Position numbers and translations under genes: made by a program. A stretch of DNA of 64,000 nt from Quadrisphaera sp. DSM 44207 (GTDB lineage Bacteria; Actinomycetota; Actinomycetes; Actinomycetales; Quadrisphaeraceae): NCBI RefSeq assembly GCF_900101335.1, contig NZ_FNKA01000001.1, positions 434,001-498,000 of the forward strand, written 5' to 3'. The notes under the pieces are model-generated. The model was not told the DNA's origin and searched no databases. It saw only the letters and a program-made list of their open reading frames with translations. Shown here piece by piece: positions 35,268-43,395 of the stretch (positions within the stretch are counted from its first letter, which is position 1; every line of letters starts with the position of its first letter).

Positions 35268-36035
35268 GTGAGCGAGGTCCCGGAGGAGTCGCGCTCCGAC
35301 AGCACCGACGCGCTGCGGGAGCTGGCCGCGATGGCGCCGGACGACCCGCGCCGTCCGGCGCTGCGGGGCGAGGTCGTGGAGTCGCACCTGCCGCTGGTGC
35401 GCCACCTCGCGCGCCGCTACGCCGACCGCGGGGAGCCCCTGGACGACCTCGTGCAGGTGGGCACCATCGGCCTGCTCAAGGCCGTCGACCGCTACGACCC
35501 CGAGCGCGGCACGCCGTTCGCCGCCTTCGCCGTGCCCACGGTGCTCGGGGAGATCCGCCGCCACTTCCGCGACCGCGGCTGGGCCGTGCGCGTGCCCCGG
35601 CGGCTGCAGGAGCTCTCGCGCACGCTCGCCGACGCGCGCGCGGAGCTGACGCAGGAGCTGGGCCGGGCGCCGACGGTCTCCGAGCTGGCCGAGCGGGCCG
35701 GCGTCGACGAGGACGCCGTGCTGGAGGGCATGGAGTCCGCCGGCGCGTACACCACCGTGCCCCTGGAGCCCACCGAGACCGAGGGCGCGGGCCCGTGGCT
35801 GGCCTCGGACGACGAGGCGCTGCGGGGCGTGGAGGACCGCGCCGCGCTGCGGCCCCTGCTGGCCCGCCTGCCCCCGCGGGAGCGGCGCATCATCGCGCTG
35901 CGCTTCGTGCGCGGGATGTCGCAGTCGCAGATCGCCGAGGAGGTCGGCATCTCGCAGATGCACGTCTCCCGCCTGCTCGCGCGCACGCTGGCGGCGCTGC
36001 GCGCCGAGCTGGGCGAGGACTCCGGCTCCACCTGA
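35268..36035 (+). CDS. RNA polymerase sigma factor, SigB/SigF/SigG subfamily
   Basis: A 255-residue group 3 sigma factor. Region 2 (LVRHLARRYADRGEPLDDLVQVGTIGLLKAVDRYDPERG), region 3 (VPRRLQELSRTLADARAELTQELGRAPTVSELAERAGV) and region 4 with RFVRGMSQSQIAEEVGISQMHVSRLLARTL are all complete. The SigF-type in Actinobacteria handles stress, stationary phase or development. GTG 35268 after an AGGGGGG site. A hairpin follows the stop at once. Confidence 0.92.
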   Translation: MSEVPEESRSDSTDALRELAAMAPDDPRRPALRGEVVESHLPLVRHLARRYADRGEPLDDLVQVGTIGLLKAVDRYDPERGTPFAAFAVPTVLGEIRRHFRDRGWAVRVPRRLQELSRTLADARAELTQELGRAPTVSELAERAGVDEDAVLEGMESAGAYTTVPLEPTETEGAGPWLASDDEALRGVEDRAALRPLLARLPPRERRIIALRFVRGMSQSQIAEEVGISQMHVSRLLARTLAALRAELGEDSGST

Positions 36036-36036
36036 G

Positions 36037-36059
36037 GCGCCGCCGCGCGGAGGCGGCGC
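36037..36059 (+). terminator. hairpin after sigma factor gene
   Basis: GCGCCGCC and its complement GGCGGCGC around a 7-nt loop, one base after the stop codon. Confidence 0.6.
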
Positions 36060-36074
36060 GGGAGGTCGGGTGCC

Positions 36075-36106
36075 CCGGCGGGTCAGAGCACCGGCGGGTC
36101 AGAGCA
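36075..36106 (-). repeat. two 16-bp direct repeats at the 3' end of a membrane protein gene
   Basis: ccggcgggtcagagca occurs twice in tandem; the second copy contains the stop codon of the minus-strand gene. Confidence 0.7.
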
Positions 36107-36524
36107 CCGGCGGGGGCTGCGGCGCGGTGGTGGCGGCCACGACCGAGGGCGCGAACAGGCCGACGCCGGCGACGACGGCGAGCACCAGCAGCCCGGCGCC
36201 GGCCCACCACCAGGGGCCGGCGAGCAGCGGGACGGCGACGGCCGCCTGCAGCAGCTGCCAGGTCAGCACCGGTGCGCGCGCCCAGCGCCGGCCGGCGAGC
36301 AGGCCGCGCGCGCACGCGCCCAGGCCCAGCCCGGCCGCTCCCGCCAGCGCGGCGGTCGCGGTGGCGCCGGCCGCGTCGACGGCGCCGGCGCCCAGCAGCT
36401 CGACGGCGTAGAGGACGACCACGCCCAGGAGCAGGAGCGCCTCGAGCGCCACCGCGGCCACCACCGCGAGCAGCGCGCGGCCGCTGCGACCGCTCGCACC
36501 GCGCCGGTGGGTGATCCCGCTCAC
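36099..36524 (-). CDS. hypothetical four-helix membrane protein
   Basis: A 141-residue protein with four hydrophobic segments (about 20-42, 50-72, 84-108, 112-130) and a short basic N-terminus. No family recognised. On the minus strand TACGGT lies six bases before the GTG, suggesting leaderless transcription. It is divergent from whiB1 across 270 bp. Confidence 0.7.
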   Translation of the reverse strand: MSGITHRRGASGRSGRALLAVVAAVALEALLLLGVVVLYAVELLGAGAVDAAGATATAALAGAAGLGLGACARGLLAGRRWARAPVLTWQLLQAAVAVPLLAGPWWWAGAGLLVLAVVAGVGLFAPSVVAATTAPQPPPVL

Positions 36525-36691
36525 CCGGGGACCGTACCCGTCGGATTGCGGAACACCGGGACGCCCACCACCGTTGGACTGGTGCACCACCCGTGCGCAG
36601 CTCTGCGCCGCACGAGCTGGTCCGCGCAGGGCGACCCCCCGCAGCAGACCCTTGTGCAGGGCAGCGGGATCTGTGATCCTTGTGCGCGGCG

Positions 36692-36713
36692 GGGGCGCTA
36701 GGACTAGCGCCCC
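36692..36713. promoter_or_regulatory. 9-bp inverted repeat upstream of whiB1
   Basis: GGGGCGCTA-ggac-TAGCGCCCC, 82 bp before the whiB1 start codon and 18 bp before the CRP-type site. It could be an operator or the hairpin of a leader; the AT steps in its centre make it distinct from ordinary terminators here. Confidence 0.5.
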
Positions 36714-36730
36714 TTCGACGTGTCCTGGCT

Positions 36731-36746
36731 CGTGAACGGCTTCACA
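36731..36746. promoter_or_regulatory. CRP/FNR-family binding site upstream of whiB1
   Basis: CGTGA-N6-TCACA matches the CRP consensus TGTGA-N6-TCACA at nine of ten positions and is the only such match I noticed here. It ends 48 bp before the whiB1 ATG. In M. tuberculosis whiB1 is known to be controlled by the CRP-family protein Rv3676. Confidence 0.65.
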
Positions 36747-36794
36747 AAGCTGCCGAACGGGACGAGACCCCGCATTCGTTGAGGAGAGACACCG

Positions 36795-37043
36795 ATGGAC
36801 TGGCGGCACGAGGCAGCGTGTCTCGATGAGGACCCCGAGCTCTTCTTCCCCATCGGCAACACCGGCCCCGCCCTCCTGCAGATCGAGGAGGCCAAGGCCG
36901 TGTGTCGCCGGTGCCCGGTGACCGAGACCTGCCTGAAGTGGGCCCTGGAGAACGGCCAGGACTCCGGCGTCTGGGGCGGCCTGTCCGAGGACGAGCGCCG
37001 CGCCCTCAAGCGCCGCACGGCCCGCGCCCGCCGCGCGAGCTGA
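36795..37043 (+). CDS. whiB1: WhiB1-type iron-sulfur transcription factor
   Basis: An 82-residue Wbl protein almost superimposable on mycobacterial WhiB1: MDWRHEAACLDEDPELFFP, cysteines C9, C37, C40, C46 (CRRCPVTETC) for the 4Fe-4S cluster, the turn motif GVWGG, and a basic C-terminus (RRALKRRTARARR) for DNA binding. WhiB1 binds sigma-70 region 4 and senses nitric oxide. ATG follows TGAGGAGAG. It lies tail-to-tail with pdtaS, the same arrangement as Rv3219/Rv3220c. A possible CRP site and an inverted repeat are in its upstream region. Confidence 0.96.
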   Translation: MDWRHEAACLDEDPELFFPIGNTGPALLQIEEAKAVCRRCPVTETCLKWALENGQDSGVWGGLSEDERRALKRRTARARRAS

Positions 37044-37084
37044 GCGCGCACCGCAGCACCCCAGCAGAGCACCTGCTCCGCACC

Positions 37085-37128
37085 CGAAGGGCGGGGGCGC
37101 CGGGACCACCCGGCGTCCCCGCCCTTCG
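37085..37128. terminator. two-way terminator between whiB1 and pdtaS
   Basis: A 20-bp stem with one G:T wobble (37085-37104 with 37109-37128), ACCA loop, between the convergent stops. Confidence 0.85.
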
Positions 37129-37193
37129 CTGTGCCCGCGGCGCAGCGGGCCCCCGGGGTGTTCGCGAGGCGTCCGGGAGGGCGTCCGGGAGGG

Positions 37194-38663
37194 TCAGGCG
37201 CGCTGCTCCTGCAGGTCCGCCTCGACGACGACCTCCGTCCCCCCGCCGTCGCCGGAGCGCCACGTGATGGTGCCGCGCAGCTCCCCCTGCACGAGCGCCT
37301 GCACGATCTGCGTGCCGAGCCCGCCCCGGCCGGGGCTGAAGTCCGGGGGCAGCCCGGCGCCGTCGTCCGCGACCGTGGCGCGCAGCTTCGAGCCGTCCCG
37401 GTCGGCGCGCACCGTGACGGTGCCGGCACCGCCGCGCAGCCCGTGCTCGACCGCGTTGGTGATCAGCTCGGTGAGCACGAGGGCGAGGGCGGTGGCGTCG
37501 TCCGCGCCGACCGTGCCGAACCGGCCCTCCCGTCGGGTGGTGGCGGCGTCCTGGCTGGAGGCCAGGCTCGCGATGAGGAGCATGCCGCGGTCGAGCACGT
37601 CGTCGAAGTCGACGGTCTCGTCGAAGCCGCGGGTGAGGGTCTCGTGCACCAGGGCGATCGTGCTCACCCGCCGCATGGCCTCCTCCAGCGCCTCGCGGCC
37701 CTCCGCGGACTCGATGCGGCGCGCCTGCAGGCGCAGCAGCGCCGAGACGGTCTGCAGGTTGTTCTTCACCCGGTGGTGGATCTCCCGGATGGTCGCGTCC
37801 TTGGTGAGCAGCTCCTGCTCGCGCCGGCGCAGCTCGGTGACGTCGCGGCACAGGATCAGCGCCCCCACGCGCACGCCGCCCTCCGTGAGCGGCACGGCGC
37901 GCAGCGACAGGGACGCACCGCGCGACTCCACGTCGGTGCGCCAGGGCGCCCGGCCGGTGACGACGAGGGGCAGGGACTCGTCCACGGAGTGCGAGGTGTC
38001 GACGACGCCGGCGGTGACCTCGGCGAGGGAGCGGCCGATGAGGTCGCCGACGAAGCCGAGCCGGCGGTAGTCCGAGCGCGCGTTGGGGCTGGCGTAGGTG
38101 ACGACGCCCTCGACGTCGAGGCGGATCAGCCCGTCGCCGACCCGCGGGGCGCCGCGGCGCATGCCGGTGGGGGCGCCCACGGTCGGGAACGCCCCCTCGG
38201 AGATCATCCGGGCCAGCGCGTCGGCGCAGCGCAGGTACGTCATCTCCAGGCCGCTCGGGGTGCGCGGCGCGGACAGGTTGGTGTCGCGGCTCATCACGGC
38301 GATCACCCGGCCGTCGTGCACCACGGGCACCGTCTCCTCGCGCACCGGGCCGCCGTCGAGCCACTCCGGGTCCATCTCGCGGCAGATCCGGCCCTCGGCG
38401 TGGGCGCGGTCGACGTGCTCGCGCTGGCCGCGGGCGATGCGGGTGCCGACGACGTCCTCGTCGTGCACGGTCGCCCCCGTGCTGGGCCGGCAGTGGGCGA
38501 TGGCCACGAAGCCGTCGCCGGTGCGCTCGGGCAGCCACAGCACGAGGTCGGCGAAGGAGAGGTCCGAGAGCATCTGCCAGTCACCGACCAGCAGGTGCAG
38601 CCACTCCTCGTCCGTCGGGGCGAGCGCTCCCAGGGTGCGCACCAGGGAGCTCAGCGTCGGCAC
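37194..38663 (-). CDS. pdtaS: PdtaS-type sensor histidine kinase
   Basis: A 489-residue soluble kinase collinear with mycobacterial PdtaS: N-terminal GAF-like domain (GDWQMLSDLSFADLVLWLPE), PAS domain (GDGLIRLDVEGVVTYASPNA), then HisKA_2 with the phosphoacceptor in KDATIREIHHRVKNNLQTVSALLRLQARR and an HATPase_c domain (LTELITNAVEHGL). PdtaS phosphorylates the ANTAR-domain antiterminator PdtaR and responds to NO and copper in mycobacteria. GTG 38663 lies 7 bp after TAACCT, consistent with a leaderless start. pdtaR itself is not in the window. Confidence 0.93.
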   Translation of the reverse strand: MPTLSSLVRTLGALAPTDEEWLHLLVGDWQMLSDLSFADLVLWLPERTGDGFVAIAHCRPSTGATVHDEDVVGTRIARGQREHVDRAHAEGRICREMDPEWLDGGPVREETVPVVHDGRVIAVMSRDTNLSAPRTPSGLEMTYLRCADALARMISEGAFPTVGAPTGMRRGAPRVGDGLIRLDVEGVVTYASPNARSDYRRLGFVGDLIGRSLAEVTAGVVDTSHSVDESLPLVVTGRAPWRTDVESRGASLSLRAVPLTEGGVRVGALILCRDVTELRRREQELLTKDATIREIHHRVKNNLQTVSALLRLQARRIESAEGREALEEAMRRVSTIALVHETLTRGFDETVDFDDVLDRGMLLIASLASSQDAATTRREGRFGTVGADDATALALVLTELITNAVEHGLRGGAGTVTVRADRDGSKLRATVADDGAGLPPDFSPGRGGLGTQIVQALVQGELRGTITWRSGDGGGTEVVVEADLQEQRA

Positions 38664-38743
38664 GCTCGCCAGGTTAACCACCCCGGGCGGCCTCGGTGAG
38701 CCGGCCGCGGCGGCAGCGAGGAGCGGTGCGCGGGGGCGGCACG

Positions 38744-38762
38744 TAGCCTCCCCACGTAGCCT
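38744..38762 (+). promoter_or_regulatory. duplicated TAGCCT -10 element upstream of DUF2505 gene
   Basis: acgtagcctcccc is repeated in tandem; the second TAGCCT (38757-38762) is six bases before the GTG start, consistent with leaderless transcription. No -35 match is visible. Confidence 0.45.
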
Positions 38763-38768
38763 CCCGGG

Positions 38769-39263
38769 GTGCACCTCGAGGCCGTCCTGCGCTACCCCGC
38801 CTCCCCGGCCGCCGTGGCGGCCCTGCTCGCCGACCGCTCCTTCGTCGAGGACCTGTGCCGCTCCGGCGCCGCGACGGCGTGGCGGGTGGACGTGAGCGGG
38901 TCCGCCGGGGCGGCGTTCACGGTCGCCACCGAGCGCACGGTGCCGACCGCGCAGCTGCCGGACGCCGCGCGCCGCCTGCTCGGCGAGCACCTGGTGATCG
39001 AGCAGGTGGACTCCTGGCAGGCCCCGGACGCCGCCGGGCGGCGCACCGGCAGCACGCGGCTGGCGGTGCGCGGCGCGCCGGTGACGGCCGCGGCGGCGCT
39101 GGCCCTGGCACCGGACGGCGCGGGCAGCCGCGAGGAGGTGCGCGGCGAGGTGCGCGCGTCGGTCCCCCTCCTGGGCGGCCGGGTCGAGAGGGCCGCCGAG
39201 CCGGTGCTGCTCGCCGCGCTGCGCGAGCAGGAGCAGCTGGCGGCGCGCCGCCTGCGCGCCTGA
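38769..39263 (+). CDS. DUF2505 domain protein (SRPBCC-like fold)
   Basis: A 164-residue protein covering a whole DUF2505 domain, with ASPAAVAALLADRSFVEDLC at the N-terminus and the C-terminal helix VERAAEPVLLAALREQEQLAARRL. The family has a START/SRPBCC-like fold; ligand unknown. Divergent from pdtaS with a ~105-bp shared control region. Confidence 0.85.
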   Translation: MHLEAVLRYPASPAAVAALLADRSFVEDLCRSGAATAWRVDVSGSAGAAFTVATERTVPTAQLPDAARRLLGEHLVIEQVDSWQAPDAAGRRTGSTRLAVRGAPVTAAAALALAPDGAGSREEVRGEVRASVPLLGGRVERAAEPVLLAALREQEQLAARRLRA

Positions 39264-39325
39264 GCCCGGCGGCGAGCAGCCGGCGCCCCGCCGACCGCCA
39301 CGACGGTGCAGGTGCGCTGCGGCGG

Positions 39326-39754
39326 TCACCCGCGGGCGGGCGCCCGGCGTCCAGCGCGCCCGACGCGGCCCAGGTGGGTCAGGTCCGGGTCGTGCGGGTA
39401 CCGCAAGCCGAACCCGAGGGCGCGGTCGGTCCCGATGTGCAGGAGCCACACCGCGCCCAGCCCGAGGACGACGCCGGAGCCGGTGACCGACCAGGCCAGC
39501 ACCAGGACGCCGGGCAGGACGGTGGTGTGGGTGGCGTCGTAGGCCACGGCGCCCGCCCGCGGCCCGGCCAGCAGGGCGAGCGCAGCGAGGTCGGGCACGA
39601 GGAGCAGCGCGGCCGCCACCCACCACGGCAGGCCGCTGTGCGCGAAGGCCCACAGCGCAGAGGCCGCCAGCACCGCGCCCTCGGCGCGCAGGAGGAGCCC
39701 GGGGAGCCCGAGCGCCGCCGCCTCGCCGTGGGTCACCGCTGCCGCGGGGGTCAC
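39326..39754 (-). CDS. DUF4260 family membrane protein
   Basis: A 142-residue protein with three to four hydrophobic segments and the family signature WLLHIGTDRALGFGLRYP. Function unknown. GTG overlaps the TetR stop as GTGA, so it belongs to the TetR/hydrolase operon. Confidence 0.85.
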   Translation of the reverse strand: MTPAAAVTHGEAAALGLPGLLLRAEGAVLAASALWAFAHSGLPWWVAAALLLVPDLAALALLAGPRAGAVAYDATHTTVLPGVLVLAWSVTGSGVVLGLGAVWLLHIGTDRALGFGLRYPHDPDLTHLGRVGRAGRRAPARG

Positions 39755-40323
39755 GACGGGGCCGGGTGCGGGCGCAGGCCGAGGACCAGGCAGTCGACCG
39801 TGCGGCGGAAGCTGACGTCGACGTCGTCGGGCAGGCGGAAGGCGCCCTCGGTCTCGAGCACGAGGAACCCGTGCAGGGCCGCGCGCAGGGCGCGCGTCGC
39901 GTGCACCGCGTCGGCGTCCGGCACGCCCAGGGAGGCCAGCACCCGCACGACCACGGCGACCACCGCGGCGCTGGCCGCGGCGTCCTCCTCGTCGTCCGGG
40001 GCCGGTGCCCGCTGCGCCGCCGCGTAGCGGCCGGGGTGCGCGCGGCCCCAGTCCCGGTAGGCAGCGGCCAGCGCGTGCACCGCCTCGGCGCCCGCGACGC
40101 CGGTCGCCGCCGAGGCCAGGACGCCGGCCAGCTCGGCCTTGGCCCGCACGGCCAGGCTGCGGCGCAGGTGGGCCACGCCCTCGACGTGCTTGTACAGGGA
40201 GGGCTGGCGCACCCCGAGGTCCTGCGCCAGCGCGGTGAGGGTCAGGTTGCTCAGGCCGACCTCGTCGGCCAGGCGCTCCGCGGCGTCGACCACCGCGCCG
40301 TGGCTGAGGCCCGCCCTAGGCAC
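39751..40323 (-). CDS. TetR/AcrR family transcriptional regulator
   Basis: A 190-residue repressor. The N-terminal helix-turn-helix is GLSNLTLTALAQDLGVRQPSLYKHVEG, with a TetR_C (type WHG-like) ligand domain. It starts at GTG with CAGGAGG six bases upstream, inside the last codons of the hydrolase gene (8-bp overlap). It likely controls its own operon through the palindrome at 41181-41226. Confidence 0.9.
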   Translation of the reverse strand: MPRAGLSHGAVVDAAERLADEVGLSNLTLTALAQDLGVRQPSLYKHVEGVAHLRRSLAVRAKAELAGVLASAATGVAGAEAVHALAAAYRDWGRAHPGRYAAAQRAPAPDDEEDAAASAAVVAVVVRVLASLGVPDADAVHATRALRAALHGFLVLETEGAFRLPDDVDVSFRRTVDCLVLGLRPHPAPS

Positions 40324-41182
40324 GGCGAGCCTCCTGACCGGCGGCGAGGAAGTCCCGCACCGCGGGCACGACCACGTCGGGCCGCTGGGCGTGCGGGTAG
40401 TGCCCGGCGTCGTCGACGAGCACGACCCGGCCGGACACGCGCCCGGCGATCCAGGAGGCCTCGGCCCGCGGGTCGGGGAAGTCCGGGTCCGCAGCGCCCA
40501 CGACCACCAGGACGCGGGCGCCCACGGCGGGCAGGGCGGCCTCGGCGGGTGCGTGCGAGGTCCGCGTCGTGCGGGAGAAGGCGGCGGCGTGACCGGGACG
40601 GCGCAGCGAGGCGACGATCGCGGCGCGGTGGGCGTCGAAGTCTCCCGGCCGGGCTCCGGCGTACAGGCGCGGCAGGAAGGACCGCCAGGTCACCGCCGCC
40701 CAGGCCGGGACCATCAGGACCCGCACCAGCGACGCGGTGGCCCACCGCGCGAGCGCCGAGGCCTGGGGATCCCGCACGAAGGGGCCGAGCAGGACGAGGT
40801 CGTCGACCAGGTCGGGGCGCTGCGCGGCGGCGAGGACGGCGGACCCGGCGGCCATGCTGCTGCCCACCACGGCCACCGGCTGCCCCTCCTCGCGCAGGGC
40901 CTCCAGGAGCGCGACGACGTCACCCGCCGTCGCCTCGTCGCCGTACTCGCTGAAGGTGGCGTCGCTGTCGCCGTGGCCGCGCAGGTCCGCGGCGACGACG
41001 CGGTACCCGGCGGCGGCCAGCGCCGGGGCGAGGAACCGGTAGGTGCTGCGCAGGTCGCCCATGCCGGGCACGGCGAGCACCAGGCCGCGCTCGGCCCCGC
41101 GCGCCGGGTGGACCTCGTAGGCGATCCGGCCGTCGGGCCGGTCGAGGTGGCGGGTGGTGGTGGCGTCCGTGGTCGTTCCCAT
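40316..41182 (-). CDS. alpha/beta hydrolase
   Basis: A 288-residue complete hydrolase: oxyanion region VLAVPGMGDLRSTY, GHGDSD, nucleophile elbow VVGSSMAAGSAV (GxSxx; Ser present), acid in VVGAADPDFPD and His in VDDAGHYPHAQ. First gene of the hydrolase-TetR-DUF4260 operon; substrate unknown, perhaps the ligand or degradation target that TetR senses. ATG 41182 falls in the operator arm; an ATG 15 bp upstream is also in frame but less likely. Confidence 0.88.
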   Translation of the reverse strand: MGTTTDATTTRHLDRPDGRIAYEVHPARGAERGLVLAVPGMGDLRSTYRFLAPALAAAGYRVVAADLRGHGDSDATFSEYGDEATAGDVVALLEALREEGQPVAVVGSSMAAGSAVLAAAQRPDLVDDLVLLGPFVRDPQASALARWATASLVRVLMVPAWAAVTWRSFLPRLYAGARPGDFDAHRAAIVASLRRPGHAAAFSRTTRTSHAPAEAALPAVGARVLVVVGAADPDFPDPRAEASWIAGRVSGRVVLVDDAGHYPHAQRPDVVVPAVRDFLAAGQEARRA

Positions 41183-41226
41183 GCGGCTATGGTGCATAGC
41201 TCAAAAGCTAGTGTCAATAGCCGCAT
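41181..41226. promoter_or_regulatory. promoter/operator of hydrolase-TetR operon
   Basis: A perfect 10-bp inverted repeat ATGCGGCTAT (41181-41190) and ATAGCCGCAT (41217-41226) brackets a second palindrome TAGCT-CAAA-AGCTA (41197-41210). A perfect -35 box TTGACA on the minus strand is at 41217-41212. The segment is notably AT-rich for this genome. Binding by the TetR protein would block the polymerase and the start codon. Confidence 0.7.
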
Positions 41227-41252
41227 CGGGAGCGTCCCCCGGTCGCGCCGTC

Positions 41253-41792
41253 TCAGCGCCCTCCGGGCGGGAGCAGCTGCGCGACGAGGTCGGCCAGCTC
41301 GGTGGCGTCGTACCAGAGCAGGTCGTGCCCGTCGGCGCTGTCGACGAGGAAGGCGGCGTCCTCGTCGCCGGCGTCGGCCGCGGGCAGGGCGTCGACCGCG
41401 GCGCGCACGTCGGGCTCCGCCGCCTCCTCGTCGACGTGGGCGCTGACGACCGCGGCCAGCGGCACGGGCGCGTCCAGCAGGACGGCGGAGCGCGACGGCT
41501 CCAGCGGGTCACCGGCGGGCCGGGCACCGCGGTCCGGGACGTCCGCGGCCAGCACCAAGCGCCGCGGCGGCGCGGAGGGCTCCAGGGCCAGCAGCCGCAG
41601 CGACGACGCGGCCGCCTCCAGCAGGGCCGCCAGCTCCAGCTCCTCCAGGTCGCCCTCGGTGTACCACTCGCGCAGCGCCGGGGTCACCGCGTGCGCGTGC
41701 GGAACCCCGGCGGCGTCGTCGGCGGGGACCACGCTCCCGCTGGACACGGCCCGCGCGAGGCTCCTCAGCGTCGCCGGCAGGTAGACCCGCAT
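41253..41792 (-). CDS. DUF6912 family protein
   Basis: A 179-residue acidic protein starting MRVYLPATLRSLARA, which is the family hallmark, and ending in SADGHDLLWYDATELADLVAQLL. Function unknown; widely conserved near SAF/TadZ or helicase genes in Actinobacteria. No membrane segment. Confidence 0.8.
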   Translation of the reverse strand: MRVYLPATLRSLARAVSSGSVVPADDAAGVPHAHAVTPALREWYTEGDLEELELAALLEAAASSLRLLALEPSAPPRRLVLAADVPDRGARPAGDPLEPSRSAVLLDAPVPLAAVVSAHVDEEAAEPDVRAAVDALPAADAGDEDAAFLVDSADGHDLLWYDATELADLVAQLLPPGGR

Positions 41793-41842
41793 GCGCCCTC
41801 CTCAGCGGTGCTCGCGCCGGTGCGGCCGCTCGCCGCCGCCGG

Positions 41843-43390
41843 TCACCGCTGCATCCTGGCCCACCGGCGGACACCGCGCCGGACCCGGGGGCGCGGCGGG
41901 GTGCGGCGCCGCGCCGAGCCGTCCGCGGACCCGCCGTCCCCACCACCGCGCCCACCAGCGCGCCCACCAGCACGCCCGGCGCCGTCGCCGGCGGCGTTCC
42001 CACCGGCGGGTCCGCCCTCCTCGGCGGCGCGGTCGGCGAGCAGGGAGGCCGCGAGCGCGGCGATCGCGGCCCGGGCCGGTGAGGACGGCGCCGCCTCCGC
42101 CAGGGTGCGGCCGGCGAGCAGGGCCGCGTCGCAGGCGGGCCGGTCGTCGGGGACGAGCACCGGGTCGTGCACGCCGGCGTAGCGGGCGAGCGCCTCGAGC
42201 ACGCGACGGCGCGGCGAGGGCCCCACGGCGGAGGCCCTCACGCGCGTGACGACGACGAGGGGGCGGGCCGTCGGAACGGCCTCGGCGAGGTCCTGCAGGG
42301 AGCGCACGAGCCGCTGCAGCCCCACCGGGTCGGCCGACCCCACGGCGAGGACGGTGTCGGCCGCCTCGAGCGCGGTGAGGGCGGCGGCGTTGCGCCGCGG
42401 GGCCGACGTGTCGAAGGAGAGCTCCTCGTCCTGCTCCAGAGGAGCGCCGACGTCCACGACCGTCCAGGCGGCGACCCGACGGCCGGTGTCCCACAGGGCC
42501 TCGAGGGAGGCCGGTCCCAGCTCGGGCCAGCGGGAGGACCGGGGCAGGCCGGTCACGACGCGCAGGCCCGGCAGCGCCTGCGGCGCCAGGCGGCGCAGCA
42601 CCTGCGGCGTCAGCGCGCCGGCTGCCGCCGCGCGGCAGGCCGCGGCCACCGCGGCGGACTCGTCGAGCAGGCCGAGGACCTGCGCCACGCTGGCGGACCA
42701 GGTGTCGGCGTCCACGAGCAGCACCGATCCGGTGCGCTCGGCGAGCTCGGCGGCCAGCGCGGTGGCGACCGTGGTGCGCCCGGGCGCCCCCGGAGCGCCC
42801 CAGACGACGACCACGCGCCCCGCAGCGCTGGAGCCCTCGGCGCTCGCGTCCGCGTCGAGGGCCTCGGGACCCGCACCCGCGGCGCCCGGACCCGCGGCGT
42901 CCGGACCCGCGGCGCCCGCACCTGCGGCGCCCGGGCCCGCGGCGCCACCGGCGTGCCACCCCGCGCCGCGGGGAGCGGGCGAGGCGCCCGTCCCCTGGCC
43001 CTCGAGGTCGGAGGGGTCGCCGAGCGCGGCGACGGCCGCGGTGACGGCGGCGGCGACCTCCCCGGCAGGGGCGTCGGCCGCGACGTGCGCGAGGACGCCG
43101 AGGGCGTGCAGCGCCCGCGAGCGCTCGGCGGCCTCCGCGCTGCCCGCCGCCGCGGTGACGCCGACCACGGCGACGCCCGCGGCGCCCAGGCGCCGCAGCG
43201 CCTCCCGGTCGAGGCGGGGGAGGTCCGCGGAGACCAGCGCCGCGCGGCCGTGACCGGCGCCGGCCGCGGCCAGCAGCTCGGCCAGGTCGGCGCACCGGCG
43301 CACCACGACCACCTCCGCGGAGCGCTCCAGCCCGCTGACCAGCGGCGCCTCCCAGGCGCCGGTGACCGCCGCGAGGAGCGGGACCGCCAC
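41843..43390 (-). CDS. TadZ/CpaE-like pilus-localisation ATPase
   Basis: A 515-residue protein: N-terminal receiver-like region (residues 1-125), a Gly/Ala/Pro-rich linker (about 145-180), then a MinD/ParA-type ATPase with a deviant P loop WGAPGAPGRTTVATALA and VLLVDADTWSASVAQVLGL, WTVVDVGAPL. TadZ/CpaE positions the Tad machine at the pole. The C-terminus is Gly/Arg-rich. It starts 5 bp after the stop of the CpaB gene. It belongs functionally with the tad operon at 22.8-27.6 kb. Confidence 0.8.
   Translation of the reverse strand: MAVPLLAAVTGAWEAPLVSGLERSAEVVVVRRCADLAELLAAAGAGHGRAALVSADLPRLDREALRRLGAAGVAVVGVTAAAGSAEAAERSRALHALGVLAHVAADAPAGEVAAAVTAAVAALGDPSDLEGQGTGASPAPRGAGWHAGGAAGPGAAGAGAAGPDAAGPGAAGAGPEALDADASAEGSSAAGRVVVVWGAPGAPGRTTVATALAAELAERTGSVLLVDADTWSASVAQVLGLLDESAAVAAACRAAAAGALTPQVLRRLAPQALPGLRVVTGLPRSSRWPELGPASLEALWDTGRRVAAWTVVDVGAPLEQDEELSFDTSAPRRNAAALTALEAADTVLAVGSADPVGLQRLVRSLQDLAEAVPTARPLVVVTRVRASAVGPSPRRRVLEALARYAGVHDPVLVPDDRPACDAALLAGRTLAEAAPSSPARAAIAALAASLLADRAAEEGGPAGGNAAGDGAGRAGGRAGGRGGGDGGSADGSARRRTPPRPRVRRGVRRWARMQR
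42862..42958 (-). repeat. GC-rich tandem repeat encoding Ala-Gly-Pro linker of TadZ
   Basis: About eleven imperfect 9-bp units (cccgcggcg and variants) encoding GAAGP repeats. Confidence 0.7.
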
Positions 43391-43395
43391 GGCGC

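Noticed and set aside
36672-36687. Second CRP site (TGTGATCCTTG..) upstream of whiB1
   Set aside because: Only the left half matches; right half has no TCACA.
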